Positions 34,728 through 45,849 of a stretch of 64,000 bases of DNA are shown here, in pieces; position 1 is the first letter of the stretch; each line of letters starts with the position of its first letter. The position numbers and the translations under genes are program-made. Location of the stretch: assembly GCA_030512295.1 (NCBI GenBank), contig JAULSR010000002.1, positions 744,001 to 808,000 of the forward strand, in the 5' to 3' direction. The notes under the pieces are model-generated. The model did no database searches. It was not told the DNA's origin and worked only from the letters and a program-made list of their open reading frames with translations. This DNA comes from Bombardia bombarda (taxonomy: Eukaryota > Ascomycota > Sordariomycetes > Sordariales > Lasiosphaeriaceae).

Positions 34728-37058
34728 CTAGTAGGTCTGGTAGTCCTCCATCCTGACCTTTTTCATCCCAAACCGCTCTGCCAACGTCACCCAGCCCCCG
34801 ATTATCAGCAACAGTCTAAACAGCCTAACGTCCGCACCCTCCCCGAACCCCTTCGCGAAACCTTGCTGGACAAGGCTATATTCAACAAACCCCAAGTTCT
34901 CGACCGCCTCCCTGGTACATATCCCCTCGAGCGTCTTATACAACGGCCCGTCCCTCAGCCACCTATACGGCGCCGAATACGGATGCTTCCTCCTCTCATA
35001 CAGCTCCTGAGTGATGAATGGCTTGCCCGCTTCCCGCAGGATCCACTTCTCCGACAACAAATCCCTTGTCGCCGTGCTCTCGCCCTCCCACCACGGTCCC
35101 TGACCCTGCTCATCCTCTTCCATCCTACCAGGTGTATACCAAAGCTTGACGCTCGGCGGCAGTCCGTTCACGTACTCGGACAAGACATGGTCCAGAAACG
35201 GCGGGCGCGCCTCGACGCTGTGCGCCATCTCGGTGCGGTCGCCCAGCACGGTGAGCAGGTTGTTGGCCAGCATCGTCTTGCTCCACATGTACTCGGACGC
35301 GTGCAGCGGGTGCCACTTGTTGGCGATCTTGTCCCTCGCCTCGGCCGACAGCGCGTCGACGCACGTCTGCCGGCAGTCTACTACTGCTCCCCATCGCCGC
35401 TGCACCCACGGCGCGAAGCAGTCTAGAGTGGGCTGCTAGTGCTGCGAGGACGCCGGCATGATGACGTTGTTGACGGCGCGGAAGGGCACGCTGTCGGGCT
35501 GGAACCCGTGCGAGAAGACGCCCATTAGGGGGATCTTGCTCTCGAAGGCGGCCTGGGTGCTTTTCTGGAGGACCTCGCGCAGCCGGGGCTGCTGGATGAG
35601 CGGGGGCGGACGGCATGGCGAGGTCGGGCTCGCGCAGGAAGTCGGGCGGGAAGAAGGGGTAGCCGGCAAAGTGCTCGTCAGCGCCCTCGCCGGTCAGGAC
35701 GACCTTGAAGCCTTGCTCGCGGGGGAGTGTCGAGAGGACGAACTTGCCGACGCTGTTGAGGTCGAGGTTGTGCTGCTCGCAGTGGTAGGCTGAGTCGGCA
35801 AAGTTGGCGGCTAGGGTGGTTTCGTCCATACGCCTAGCCAGTCGGCGGTGCGTTCGGCGATGTCTGGTGAGAGGGGTTAACTTTTGGATATTTTTCTCAT
35901 GTTAGAAGATTATAGAGAGAGAGAGAGAGAGAGAAAGAGACAAATACGTACCCAAACCCCAACTCGCGTGGAAACTCGATAGTGAAGCAGCACACACGGC
36001 TCGTCGCGTCCTGGTCCCCAATCTTGATACCCTGTTCACGCACAAGATGCGTCACAATGCTAGCTACCAGCGAGGAGTCGATACCCCCCCGAGAGGTAGA
36101 TTCCGACTGGGACATCGGCCCGCAGGCGGATACGTATAGCCTCGGTCAGCCGTTCTTGCACACCCAGCACCATTTCCTCCACCGAGCGCGTTTCGACTTC
36201 TCGCTGTGCAAAGTCAGCCGTCGCCCCCCATCAACTCAAGAAAGGGGCGAACCAGAACCAAAACAAAGGAACACACAAACCTTGTCCTTGTACTCAATAT
36301 CCCAATACCGCTCATGCTTCATCTCCCCCCCTCTCGTCACCTCCATCCAACACCCCGGCAACACCTTCCTCACCCCCTTGAACAGCGTCCGGTCATCATT
36401 CTGCCACCCGCAGAAACGCTTTTGCCTCCGCCGCGATCAACAACCTCTTCTCATCCCTCTCCTCTCCACCATCCATGACTGTCCAAAACAACGGCTTGAT
36501 CCCGAACCGATCGCGCGCGGTAATGATTCTGTCGTTGGTCTCGTCGTACAGCACAAAGGCGAACTCGCCGCGGAGGTGGGACAAGAAGGCGGGCGCGCCG
36601 TGCTGCTTGTAGAGGGCGAGGATGAGCTCCGAGTCGCTGTGGGATTTGAAGGGGCAGTCGAGGTCGTTGCGGATGGTGTCGTTGTCGTCGTAGATTTCAC
36701 CGTTGACGACGGCGTGGATGGTGTGGGTGGGGGAGGAGTGGTGCAGGGGCTGGGTGCTGGAGGGGGAGAGGTCGTTTATTGAGAGGCGGTTGTGGGCGAG
36801 GGCTGGAGTTGATCAGTGTCTAGAGTTGGGAGTTGGTTTGGGGTTTGTCTCAAGGTCTGACTCACCGATTGCCTCGTCGTCGCTTATCTAGATGCCTTTT
36901 GCGTCGGGGGCTGCGGTGGGCGAGGAGGTCGAGGCTTGCGTTTAGGTTTTGCTCTAGGTGTTTGTTGTTGTTGTTCGAGGTGTTTTGGGGTTTTTGGTGG
37001 CGTGTGGGGATGATGATTCGCCTCGGTGGAGAGCAACGCCGACGGTAATTCCGCACAT
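34728..37058 (-). pseudogene. Asparagine synthetase (glutamine-hydrolysing) homologue, many frame breaks
   Basis: Fragments of a whole class II glutamine amidotransferase/asparagine synthetase occur in order. They are MCGITVGVAL with the Cys2 nucleophile, ISDDEAI, VVNGEIYDD, ARDRFGIKPLFW, the ATP-pyrophosphatase loop around GGIDSSLV, VLTGEGADEHFAGYPF, and the C-terminal SVEARPPFLD. No single frame links them. I count breaks near 36961-36975 (an AAC repeat), 36906-36910 (one extra G/C), a TAG for Trp at 36888-36890, and a shift with missing residues near 36405. More follow: an extra base in the C7 run at 36084-36090, a splice-phase mismatch between about 35830 and 35960, a shift near 35620, and a TAG at 35436-35438. 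Some breaks are in homopolymers and could be assembly errors. The nonsense codons and deletions argue for a real pseudogene. Confidence 0.82.
35914..35934. repeat. GA dinucleotide repeat
   Basis: (GA)n tract inside what was probably an intron of the asparagine synthetase pseudogene. Confidence 0.85.
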
Positions 37059-38720
37059 GGTCGGGACTGTCCGCCGCCGTCGTCGTCGGCTAGTATCTCG
37101 CTGAGGGCGAAAGAAGTATATACCTACTTTTCAGGATGTTGTTACGAATATTGTGTACCAAATACTTTCTCCAGAACACCACACTATTTGAGCTTTTTAC
37201 AATGTTCACAGCAATATAGCTCAGATCCACCCAAGTTATTCTTATATATCAGGACACCCTAAGTATCATCACTTTTAATATTGAAAACTAAAAGCTATTC
37301 GAAGGTCGATTGAGTTACAAAATTATGTCTTTCTATGGAAGATATTGGTAAAGAAGCTCCATGAAGGCTTGAGGGTAGTCTTACCTAGGAGAAGCAGGCA
37401 TTCAAAGGTGCACAGGGGGAAACAGCACCTATCGTTACGATTTCTTGGGTAGAGTCATGCTTGTGCTTTTTGTGTTCAGACTTTAACATGGCTGTCGGCT
37501 CCTTCATTCTTTCTTCCATTTTTGCTGCATGATATATTCTATATGGTGTAAATGCGACCGGCTTTCATACCACGTTTATAATCCAATCTTATAATAATAA
37601 CAAACAGTGGTCCCGTACCGAGGTCCATTACACGAGTTACATTGACATTTCTTTTAAAATGGATCGTAGTGATGATTTGTAGTTGGTGATTTAGAGAGGA
37701 AGAATGAAGACAAAAAGGGGCAGCGGGAAGAGGGAAGGTGCAACGTGCAATACCTGCCATTTTGATCAACGCGGGGAAGCCTTGACGTTCTTGTCCTCAC
37801 TTTGACTAACAAGGAAGGCACGACTACAAGTCCCACAGATTGGCACTCTTGCATCTGGTTTATTCATCTTGGAGGAGATGTTGTCTCGGGCACCTTGTCC
37901 CGATGCAGCTTGGTGTATCTCTACCAGTCTACCAGCCTTAATTAAGCTTGGCATCGTGCCGTTGCGATTAATTGCTTTTAAGCCGTAATGGAGGGCAGGA
38001 GCCGCCTTGGCGGGACGGAGGGGGGCAGCCACCCGTGTCACCGGTTGAGTGGTTTGGGATTAGCGCCCAAATGAATCCAGTCAAGCTCCCAATCAAGCTC
38101 CCAACCAAGCTCCGAGGCGCACCATAGCGCCCGACGCCGTCTGCAGCACACAAGCAGCCAGCTTCGATCCCGACAACACACCACATCATCAACGCCCCAG
38201 GACCAGATCATCTTGGTCGATCGCATCAGTAGCCACTTGGATTCTGTGTAAACGACTTGGACAACGGCCCCATTATTAGCAAGCGGGTTCGCCCACAGTC
38301 AAGTGCTACAAGAGGAAGGCGGTTGGGTGACCTTCCATCTTCTGCCTAGCTCTGCATCCGACGGTAAGCACGGCAATGCTCAACCGTTGCATTGAGCCCA
38401 CCTTGGATCGCTGATGGGAACATGCAGGCGACGCATTGCCCACGCATTTTCACACCCCAGAGCCCAGACCCGGGGAATAAGGTGAGCGGAATAGGCACCT
38501 CACTGGCGCTGGCCCCCGGGGTTGATGAGGTAGACGACTGACTGGGGACCACCGCCCTTACCTTCCTAGGTAGCTTGATCATCACATCACATTGGCTTGT
38601 GTGGTTGGCCGTGATTGATAAAACCGCCCCCGCGCCCCCAGCGAATACAGGTGAGTCTCCCTCTGCACCCCTCCGTCATCTCCTCCCATCCAGTGCGAAG
38701 CAGCAGCAGCATCAGTCAGG
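37059..38720. other. Intergenic, partly AT-rich, nothing recognised
   Basis: About 1.7 kb between the asparagine synthetase relic and the S28 peptidase. It is AT-rich at 37130-37330 and 37500-37680. No transposon terminal repeats or coding frames with known content are seen. Confidence 0.5.
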
Positions 38721-40520
38721 ATGGTGATGCTTCGTGGTGTCGTCGCTGGCGCCCTGTGCCTTGCCCATGTCGTCAGTGGTACTTTTCGGACCTCGTTGGG
38801 TCTCAAGGACTTTCGCGAGCAGGTAACTTTGACCCTTTCGAGTTCTGAATCGAGCTCATGCTAACAGCTGCCCAAAGTTGGAGGCCGAGGAGAGCAGCAA
38901 CGCCATCGAGGCCCGGGACATTGACCCTGCCCTCCTGTATCCCGTCCGCAACCTCTCGGTGCCCATAGACCACTTCCACAACGAGACCAAGTATGAGCCG
39001 CACACCAAAGCGACTTTCCCTCTGCGCTACTGGTTCGACGCCAGCCACTACAAGAAGGGCGGGCCCATCATTGTCCTTCAGGGTGGCGAGACGGCCGGCG
39101 ACGGTCGTCTTCCCTTTCTGCAAAAGGGCATCGTCGCTCAGTTGACCCAAGCCACGGGAGGACTTGGCGTCATCCTCGAGCACCGTTACTATGGAAAGAG
39201 TTTCCCTTTGCCTGATCTCAGCACCTCGAACCTTCGCTTCTTGACCACAGACCAGGCCCTGGCGGACATGGCCTACTTTGCCAAGAATGTTGTCTTCCCT
39301 GGCCTCGAGCACCTGGACCTGACCGCCCCCAAGAACCCTTGGATCGCCTACGGCGGTTCCTATGCCGGTGCATTTGTCGCCATCCTGCGCAAGGTCTACC
39401 CTGACGTCTACTGGGGCGCCATCTCGTCGTCGGGTGTCACCGAGGCCGTCTACGACTACTGGGCATACTACGAGGCCGCGAGGATTTATGCGCCTAAGAA
39501 CTGCGTGGTTTCTACTCAGAAGCTGACCAATGTCATTGACAATATCCTGATCAAGAAGGCTGGAACCGAGTACGTCCAGCGATTGAAGACGGCATTCGGG
39601 CTTGGCAACCTCACGCGTAGTGATGACTTCGCCAACACTGTCAGCTTCGGCATTTCCGGCCTTCAGTCCACCAACTGGGACCCCGCAGAGAACAGCACCG
39701 ACTTTGGCGTCTACTGCGATGCCATGAGCTCCCAGAAGCTGCTGTACCCGGGCACCGCGAAACTCGAGTCCGAGGTCAAGGCCCTTCTCACAGCAGGCGG
39801 ATATGGCAGCGAGGTGGCCACCCTCACCAACCCGATGCTAAACTACATTGGTTACGTCAACGTCTCTACTGTTCAAAGCTGCCGTGGGAGCCAAGATGGG
39901 TGCTTTACGAACTTCAACGCGACCTTTTACAAGCAAGATAACATTCGGCAAACGTGGCGTGCCTGGCCGTACCAGTACTGCACCGAGTAAGTCTTCCCAA
40001 CACCGGCAGCTCCAGGGTATTTGAGTGACAGAGACTGACGTATCGCAGATGGGGTTATCTCCAGACGGGCTCCGGGGTGCCAGCCAACCAGCTTCCCCTC
40101 ATCTCACGCCTGATCACCCTCGAGTACACATCGGAGGTGTGTAGGGCAGCCTTCAACGTTACCAAGCCTTCAAATGTGGAGGCTATCAACAAGCACGGTG
40201 GCTTTGATATCAGCTATCCGCGGTTAGCAATTGTCGACGGAGAATGGGATCCGTGGCGGGCGGCAACGCCGCACGCGCTCGGCCTACCGCCGCGAGTGAG
40301 CACCACCAGCGAGCCCTTCATCCTGATCGACAAAGCGGTTCACCATTGGGACGAGAACGGGCTCTTTCCAAACGAGACCACACCGGCGCTTCCCCCGGCT
40401 CCTGTTGTCGAGGCACAGCGGGCCGAGGCTGTGTTTGTAAAGGCGTGGATGGTGGAGTGGAAGAAGTCGAAGTGTAGGACTAGTAATAAGAAGCGACTTG
40501 CTGTGACTGAGCAATACTAA
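38721..40520 (+). CDS. Secreted serine peptidase of family S28 (Pro-X carboxypeptidase/DPP II-like)
   Basis: Exons 38721-38822, 38878-39986 and 40049-40520 give 560 residues, a normal length for S28. A signal peptide (MVMLRGVVAGALCLAHVVSG) is encoded largely by exon 1. The catalytic serine is in GGSYAG at about 195, the aspartate in EWDPW at about 471, and the histidine in AVHHWDEN at about 502-503. GGPIIVLQGGE and LEHRYYGKS are further family blocks. Enzymes of this family release residues after proline, usually at acidic pH outside the cell or in the vacuole. Several Asn-x-Ser/Thr sites fit secretion. Intron 1 must use the AAG at 38877, because the closer CAG directly abuts the GCTAAC branch site and breaks the frame. 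The gene converges on the metalloreductase. Confidence 0.93.
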
Positions 40521-40755
40521 CATGTACCTACAGCATACGATCATGTAGATGGAGGAGGGTGGGGCGATCTGTGAGCATGTATACGAGTTAGAAGGGGATT
40601 TGTCCATACATAATTGCATCCAATTACACGACATCAATGGTGGCCAGGAGTGCAAAGTTTGTATCGCCTCATGGTTGACAAAGATAGGTGCCACGCATGT
40701 ATTAATCACAATAAATGTCGAGCTACAGAAAACTAAACAAAAAGACAAGGGGTAT

Positions 40756-42874
40756 CTACCATTCCAACCGATCATCACAAACAAGACGCACATCAAACCG
40801 ATCCTGGCCTTTCCAGACCTTGGCTCCCGAGTTGCACTTTGCAACCACCGACCTCAGCTGGACAATCATGTCGGGCGGCCCGCTTCCAAAGACTCGCGTC
40901 GAGCCCTGCACCACATCGCCGATAAACTCGCTCACCGCCACGCCCAGATCGGGCCTCCCGCTCTCCACGCTCCCTGCTGATGTTATTCTCCCAGCCGACA
41001 ATCTCTGCGCAGGCTCAATCCCCAACCCCCATCTCTCGACGAAGACAAGGCGGATGACGACGTCGTTCCCTGCTCCGTCGCAGCATCTCCCGTCTCTTTT
41101 ATATCCGCGCCTTCCTTCTCGTCCAGCCCACTGCAGCAGCACACAGGAGTGCCAGCACGCCGCTGAGATGGTGATGGCGACACATCGTCGTCCGTGACAA
41201 AGATGCGGATCCTGATGTCGTGTGCGCCCCCATACCTCTTGAGCTCGTCCAGCTCGGGCTGCACCCACTCGACATCCTGCTCCCGCTTCACCGCCCACAC
41301 GAGCTCGATCCTCCGCCCTGGGCTCGGCCTTGTTTGTGTGGCAAGCCTGAGCAACACGGGCAGCACGTAGGTGATGCCGGTCCCACCTGCGACGCAGAGG
41401 ACGTTAACGTCTTGGCTCAGCCCGTCGGTGATATCCTCGCCGTAGGGGCCCTGCAGGATGACGGGTGTCGTTGTTGTCGCTGCCATCTTCTCCTCTCCTT
41501 TGACCAGGGAGAGTACCCCCAGCCCATCTCCCAGCTTCTTCGCCACAACCGCAGCAATCTTCCTCGTCTCCCCGCCCTTGGCGCGAAAGATGTACGAGTG
41601 CCTGACGGTCCCCAACCCCTGCGCATCCTCCACCGGCAACGACAGCGGCGTGAACGGATGGCTCTGCCACAGGCTGCCCTCGGTGAAGCACAGAAAGAAG
41701 TGCTGGCCAATCTTCCACGGCGTCTGGGGATGCGCAAAGTCCAGCCTCACCACGTCGCCGTACTTGTCGTCCCGCCAGAGCCTGGCCTCGGCCTGCGCAG
41801 CCGCGAACCCCCACCCACGGGCAGCATTCCCATCTCCCCCACCACCGCCATAATGCAACAAGCCCATCCTCACCAGCCGGGCGAAGCGGTCGAGGAACCA
41901 CAGCACCAGCCCCGGAACCAGAAAACACTGCAGCTGCTTCCAGTGCCCAATCACGGCGCCAATGTACAGCATCGCGAGCACGTAGTGCGCCTTGCGGAAC
42001 AACTCGTAGCCCGTCACGCGGCGGATGACGAACCCCAGCGACAGCACCCACAGGAGGAAGAGCAGCGCCAGCGCCACGACGCCCCAGACGGCGTACGGCT
42101 GCGCGATGAAGGTGTTCCATGTGTCGGGCTGCGGGTTGTATAGACGCGCCTCGACGAGACACCAGCCCATGGTGTGCAGGACCGACTGCGCCAGGATGAT
42201 GTAGCCGGTCCAGCGGTGGAGGAAGAGGAAGGAGGTGTAGGGTACGCCGGTCAGCAGGGAGAGGAGCGACTCGCGGCTGGCGAGGAGGACGGACAGGGGC
42301 GTGAGGGCGTAGGCGAGGATGCCGACGCGGTCGGCCCAGGGGCCGAGGGCGGTGCGGGTGTTGACCTGGGTGGAGGACTTGATGGGGGTGATCCAGGCGG
42401 TGTAGAGCAGGCCGACGAAGGTCCAGATGGCGAGGTAGCCGGTGAGGATGGCGAGGATGAGGAGCTGCAGGCGGGTGGTGCGGCCGAAGATGGGGCGGAG
42501 GAGGAGGGGGGTGTGGTGGGGAGGAGGTGGGTGCGGAGGGTGCTGCGGAGGGAGAGGAGGAGGCGGCGGAGGGAGCTTTTTCTGGGGGGTTGTTGTTGCT
42601 GCGGTGCCAGACCCAGGGCGCTCAGGGGGTCGCGTTGTGTCGAGGAGGGAAACAGGCGGCGGGCCATGGCCCAGACGAACAGGATGCCGCCGATGGTGGC
42701 CCAGAAGATGCCCGAGTAGAGCATGCCCAGGTCGTGGGCGCCATAGACGAGGTCGAGGTAGGCGCAGGAGCCGGCGTCGTTCTTGCAGGGCACGATGCGG
42801 CTTGCGTAGCCCCAGTGCGGCTCGAGGTTGGACTCGCCCGTGAAGTTTTGGATCATCCTGGCTGTTAGGGACAT
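40756..42874 (-). CDS. Ferric/cupric reductase (FRE-type metalloreductase), two apparent frameshifts
   Basis: This is a plasma-membrane flavocytochrome that reduces extracellular Fe(III) or Cu(II) with NADPH. The start MSLTARMIQNFTG, with NFTG as a glycosylation site, leads into a first membrane segment. The ferric-reductase core then has HRWTGYIILAQSVLHTMGW and RKAHYVLAMLYIGAVIGHW, each supplying two haem-ligand histidines. Next come SHPFTPLSL (FAD), ILQGPYGED and AGGTGITYVLPVL (NADPH), and the family C-terminus KVWKGQDRFDVRLVCDDRLEW. Reading it needs two frame changes, at the G6 run 42506-42511 and the run 41026-41030. One added base at each gives a frame of 706 codons plus stop, a normal family length. 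Every family block is otherwise intact, so sequencing errors are more likely than decay. It faces the Ctr copper transporter across a shared upstream region. Confidence 0.88.
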
Positions 42875-44683
42875 GGTGGGGGCCAGACAAAGGGGATGTC
42901 TGGTCGTCTTCGATGTTGTCTACCGGGGTAGCTTCAATAGAGTCCGGGTCGGTGGACGGCGAGCCCGGGGGAGGTTGACAGGGATCCGGACAACATGCAA
43001 GAATTGAAGTCGAGCAGGCACGAGTTCACGGGCAGGCAGTCCGTCATCGGGGGAAGGGGTCGGTGGTGAAAGTTGTCGATATGGGCGCGGATGTGGATGG
43101 TGGTGGGCCTGGCCTTGACTTATAACAGCGCTGCAGACTGCGTGCGCCATGCATGCATGCTTCCCCGTGTCTTTCCAGGTCGGCAGAGAGAGCATCAAGG
43201 TCCCGCCAGCGCGGGTCACTCTGTCGTTTCGGTGTGTCATGGATATGAGCCTGTACAGATTGCCCGGGAGCGACCAACCGCCCGCTTGCTTATGGAGAAT
43301 AGATACTGTTCAGGGCATTTTTAAACAAGTTCCGTCAAGAATGGGACGCGATCCTTGACCTTTTTACTTTAGCCTGCCTGGGCTGAATCCCGGTTCCATT
43401 GTGTGGGCGCATCGTCTTTTCTCGGCAGTGAAGTGCTATAGCAGTGCTGACTGCTACTGCAAGCTATCATGGGCGCGACTACTTGCGCGTAATATTCTCA
43501 TCTCGTCGTACGTTTTGAATCTTGAAGCCGGCGCCTCATCCCTCTGGATGGAAGTTGGCGGATTCTGGGCACCTGGAAGTTTGGACCAAGCCACTGGAAA
43601 GCTCAAGTAGAGACAGCTCTGGTTTGTTAAGATCACTGGCCTGATATGATGGAGTTTGTACCACAGAGATAAGCTTTCGTTAACAGACGGTACCTGCCTT
43701 GGTGGTGTGTCCACTGCCCAGGCACGCCGTCTCCAAGGGTCGAGCACCTTTGAGCACGTTTCGCGGTGGACCCGATGGAGTCGAAATGTCATCCAACGGT
43801 CTCCATTCGCTGTACAAGACTCTGTGTACCCGCAAGCCGCCCCTCAACCTCCCTGGGAGCCCAGGTTCGGGCCGCCGCTACTTCGATGACCTTCTCGGCA
43901 TTGCTTGGCATCTGGACCTTGGAGCTTGGGTCATGGACTGATGGCGGATGCTGGAGGAGTCGAGAGCTGAGAAGAGCAGAAACACGCGCGTCTTCGGTCT
44001 TTTCGCGTTCTGGGTTATCGTTGAGAGCTTCCAGCTTTCCATCGAAACTTGGGATAGAATCTGCCTCATATCTGCTCGCGGGCATTGTCGTACCACGCCC
44101 CCTGTCATACGTCACACCTCACCGCCCTGTAGACTCTCATCTCAGAGACACTGACAGAAGGTGAATTGGCTTGGTTCTACAGCACATTTCTTTGCCTTGA
44201 CCGACCAGAGGAAGCTTCTCGTGGGAGCAACAGCTTGTCCAATTGGTCTCTCCTTCCTTCCCGTCATCCTCCCACAGCCTTCGTCACCGGCCAACACACC
44301 GTGTTCAACCAAAGTTGGTACTCGCTCCTGCCGTACTTAACTGTGCCCATCTCCGGAGCTTGTCTCCTCGCACCCCATTCCTCTGCCTCCACCCAGCTCG
44401 TCATCTCGATCAGACATCGAACAAGCATCTTCAACCATCCTCAACCACAGTCATTTAGTCCAGCCCGACAACGACATCGCCATACCATCTTAGACCTCCA
44501 GAGTAGAGTCCTACACACGGTCCTGTCGTCTCCTTTCTGCTTATATATTTACATACGCACACACCATCACCTACCAAACCAACAGCCGTAGCTAACAGAG
44601 CAGCCCGAGAGGCTGTCCCGCGAGCAGACATAGCGCATCCAAACCACGGACAGCCCTCCACACCTGACAAATCAACCGCCAAG
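42875..44683. promoter_or_regulatory. Divergent upstream region of metalloreductase and Ctr transporter
   Basis: About 1.8 kb separates the two start codons. The part next to Ctr (44160-44680) is CT-rich, as in long fungal 5' leaders. Short frames here have no recognisable content. Candidate metal-responsive sites are listed separately. Confidence 0.5.
43741..43758 (-). promoter_or_regulatory. Possible Mac1/MacA-type copper-response elements
   Basis: On the minus strand this reads CGTGCTCA followed closely by GGTGCTCG. The copper-starvation activators Mac1 (yeast) and MacA (Aspergillus) bind a TGTGCTCA-like core, and the first copy matches seven of eight bases. Two copies side by side between a reductase and a Ctr gene are suggestive. 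A match this short can arise by chance, and I cannot test enrichment. Confidence 0.22.
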
Positions 44684-45497
44684 ATGGATATGGGCAATGG
44701 TTCCGGTGGCGGCGAGTGCCAGATTTCCGTAAGTTTCTGACCACATTGACCGAAAATAAACAGACGAACTCTCAACTCACCCTCCTGTAGATGCTCTGGA
44801 ACTGGTACACAATCGACTCGTGCTTCCTCGCCTCAGGATGGCACAACCGCTCCCAAGGCGCCTTCGCCGCCTCGTGCATCGGCGTCATCCTCATGGTGGT
44901 CGCCCTCGAAGCCATCCGCCGCCTCGGCAAGATGTACGACGAGCGCATCCTCCGCCAGTTCCGGAGGAAAGCTGCGCAGGCCCGCCATTCCAAGGCAGCA
45001 GAGGCACGTCCCCCATGGCCATGACGTCCGACCATAACAACAATGGCGAAACCAGCTCCATGATGCATCACGACAACGACTCAGACAATCCGGCCTACAA
45101 CAGCACGAGCGACATCGGCAACCCCGGCACCGGCACCAAGAACGTCACGCCGCCACCCCAGCCGCCGATGCAGCACATCATGGTTGGCGGGGACAGCGCC
45201 GCTGCGGAGCGTGGGGAGGGCAGCTTGAGCAATTCGGCGACGGCGGTGACGTTTCGGGCGGACCCCGGACAGCAGCTGTTGCGGGCGCTGATCCATGCTA
45301 TGACCTTTGGGCTGGCGTACCTGATCATGCTGCTGGCCATGTCTTACAATGGGTACATCATCATCTGCATCATCATTGGGGCGTTTCTGGGCAAGTTTTT
45401 GTGCGATTGGATGAGCCAGACGGTGGTGATTGGTGGTGATAGTCCGAGAGAAAAGTTTGCCGAGGGGATTGAGGAGCCGACTGTTTGCTGCGGGTGA
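44684..45497 (+). CDS. Ctr-family high-affinity copper transporter, one apparent frameshift
   Basis: Ctr proteins form trimeric channels that import Cu(I). Exon 1 (44684-44728) encodes MDMGNGSGGGECQIS, with two methionines. After an intron at 44729-44790 the sequence continues MLWNWYTIDSCFL, then the first membrane segment. A hydrophilic Asn/His/Met-containing loop follows. The end carries the MxxxM motif of the second membrane segment (LIMLLAM) and GxxxG in the third (IIGAFLGKF). A Cys pair is at the tail (VCCG). The frame breaks at the C5 run 45010-45014, just after KAAEARPP. One extra C restores a 250-residue protein. Since both halves are well preserved, I favour a homopolymer error. Its divergent neighbour is the metalloreductase that would supply Cu(I). 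Confidence 0.88.
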
Positions 45498-45849
45498 TGA
45501 TGACATCAAGTTGAAGCATGGGTGAGATGGATGGAAGATGGATACCCCCCCCCCCCTTGTATGTGTGTGCTTGAGCGATGTTGGTTTGGTTTGGCGTTGT
45601 CGGTCGGGAACATGAATGGCTTGGGAAAGGAGGGAAACACAAACATGATTATGGTGCGTGCTTAATTCTTAATACCCCCTTAGGCTTTTTCTTTTCTTTC
45701 GAGCTGGCTTGTGCTTGGCTCAGTTTATTCCTTATTAATACAGGTTGTTGCTCTTTGTTTGCTGCTTTAGGTTTCTTGGGTATCAGTGTTTGAAGGATCC
45801 ATAGGTATTGGCCGTTGACTTGGGCAGGTGCACACACACGCACCGCCAT
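45498..45849. other. Spacer between convergent genes, with C12 tract
   Basis: Downstream of Ctr is a run of twelve C at 45545-45556 followed by TGTATGTGTGTG. No gene is seen. Confidence 0.6.
45545..45556. repeat. Poly-C homopolymer (C12)
   Basis: An uninterrupted run of twelve C about 50 bp after the Ctr stop codon. Confidence 0.95.

Noticed and set aside
35982..36782. 266-codon plus-strand frame antisense to the asparagine synthetase relic
   Set aside because: The minus strand carries clear amidotransferase blocks; this frame is a shadow.
37059..38720. Possible transposon remnant in the AT-rich spacer
   Set aside because: No terminal inverted repeats, target-site duplication or transposase-like frame could be seen.
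41220..42143. 307-codon plus-strand frame antisense to the metalloreductase
   Set aside because: Shadow of the real minus-strand coding frame; composition is Pro/His/Gln-rich as expected for an antisense frame.
44166..44591. 141-codon frame upstream of the Ctr gene
   Set aside because: Pyrimidine-rich leader-like sequence with Ser/Pro/His content; no conserved features.
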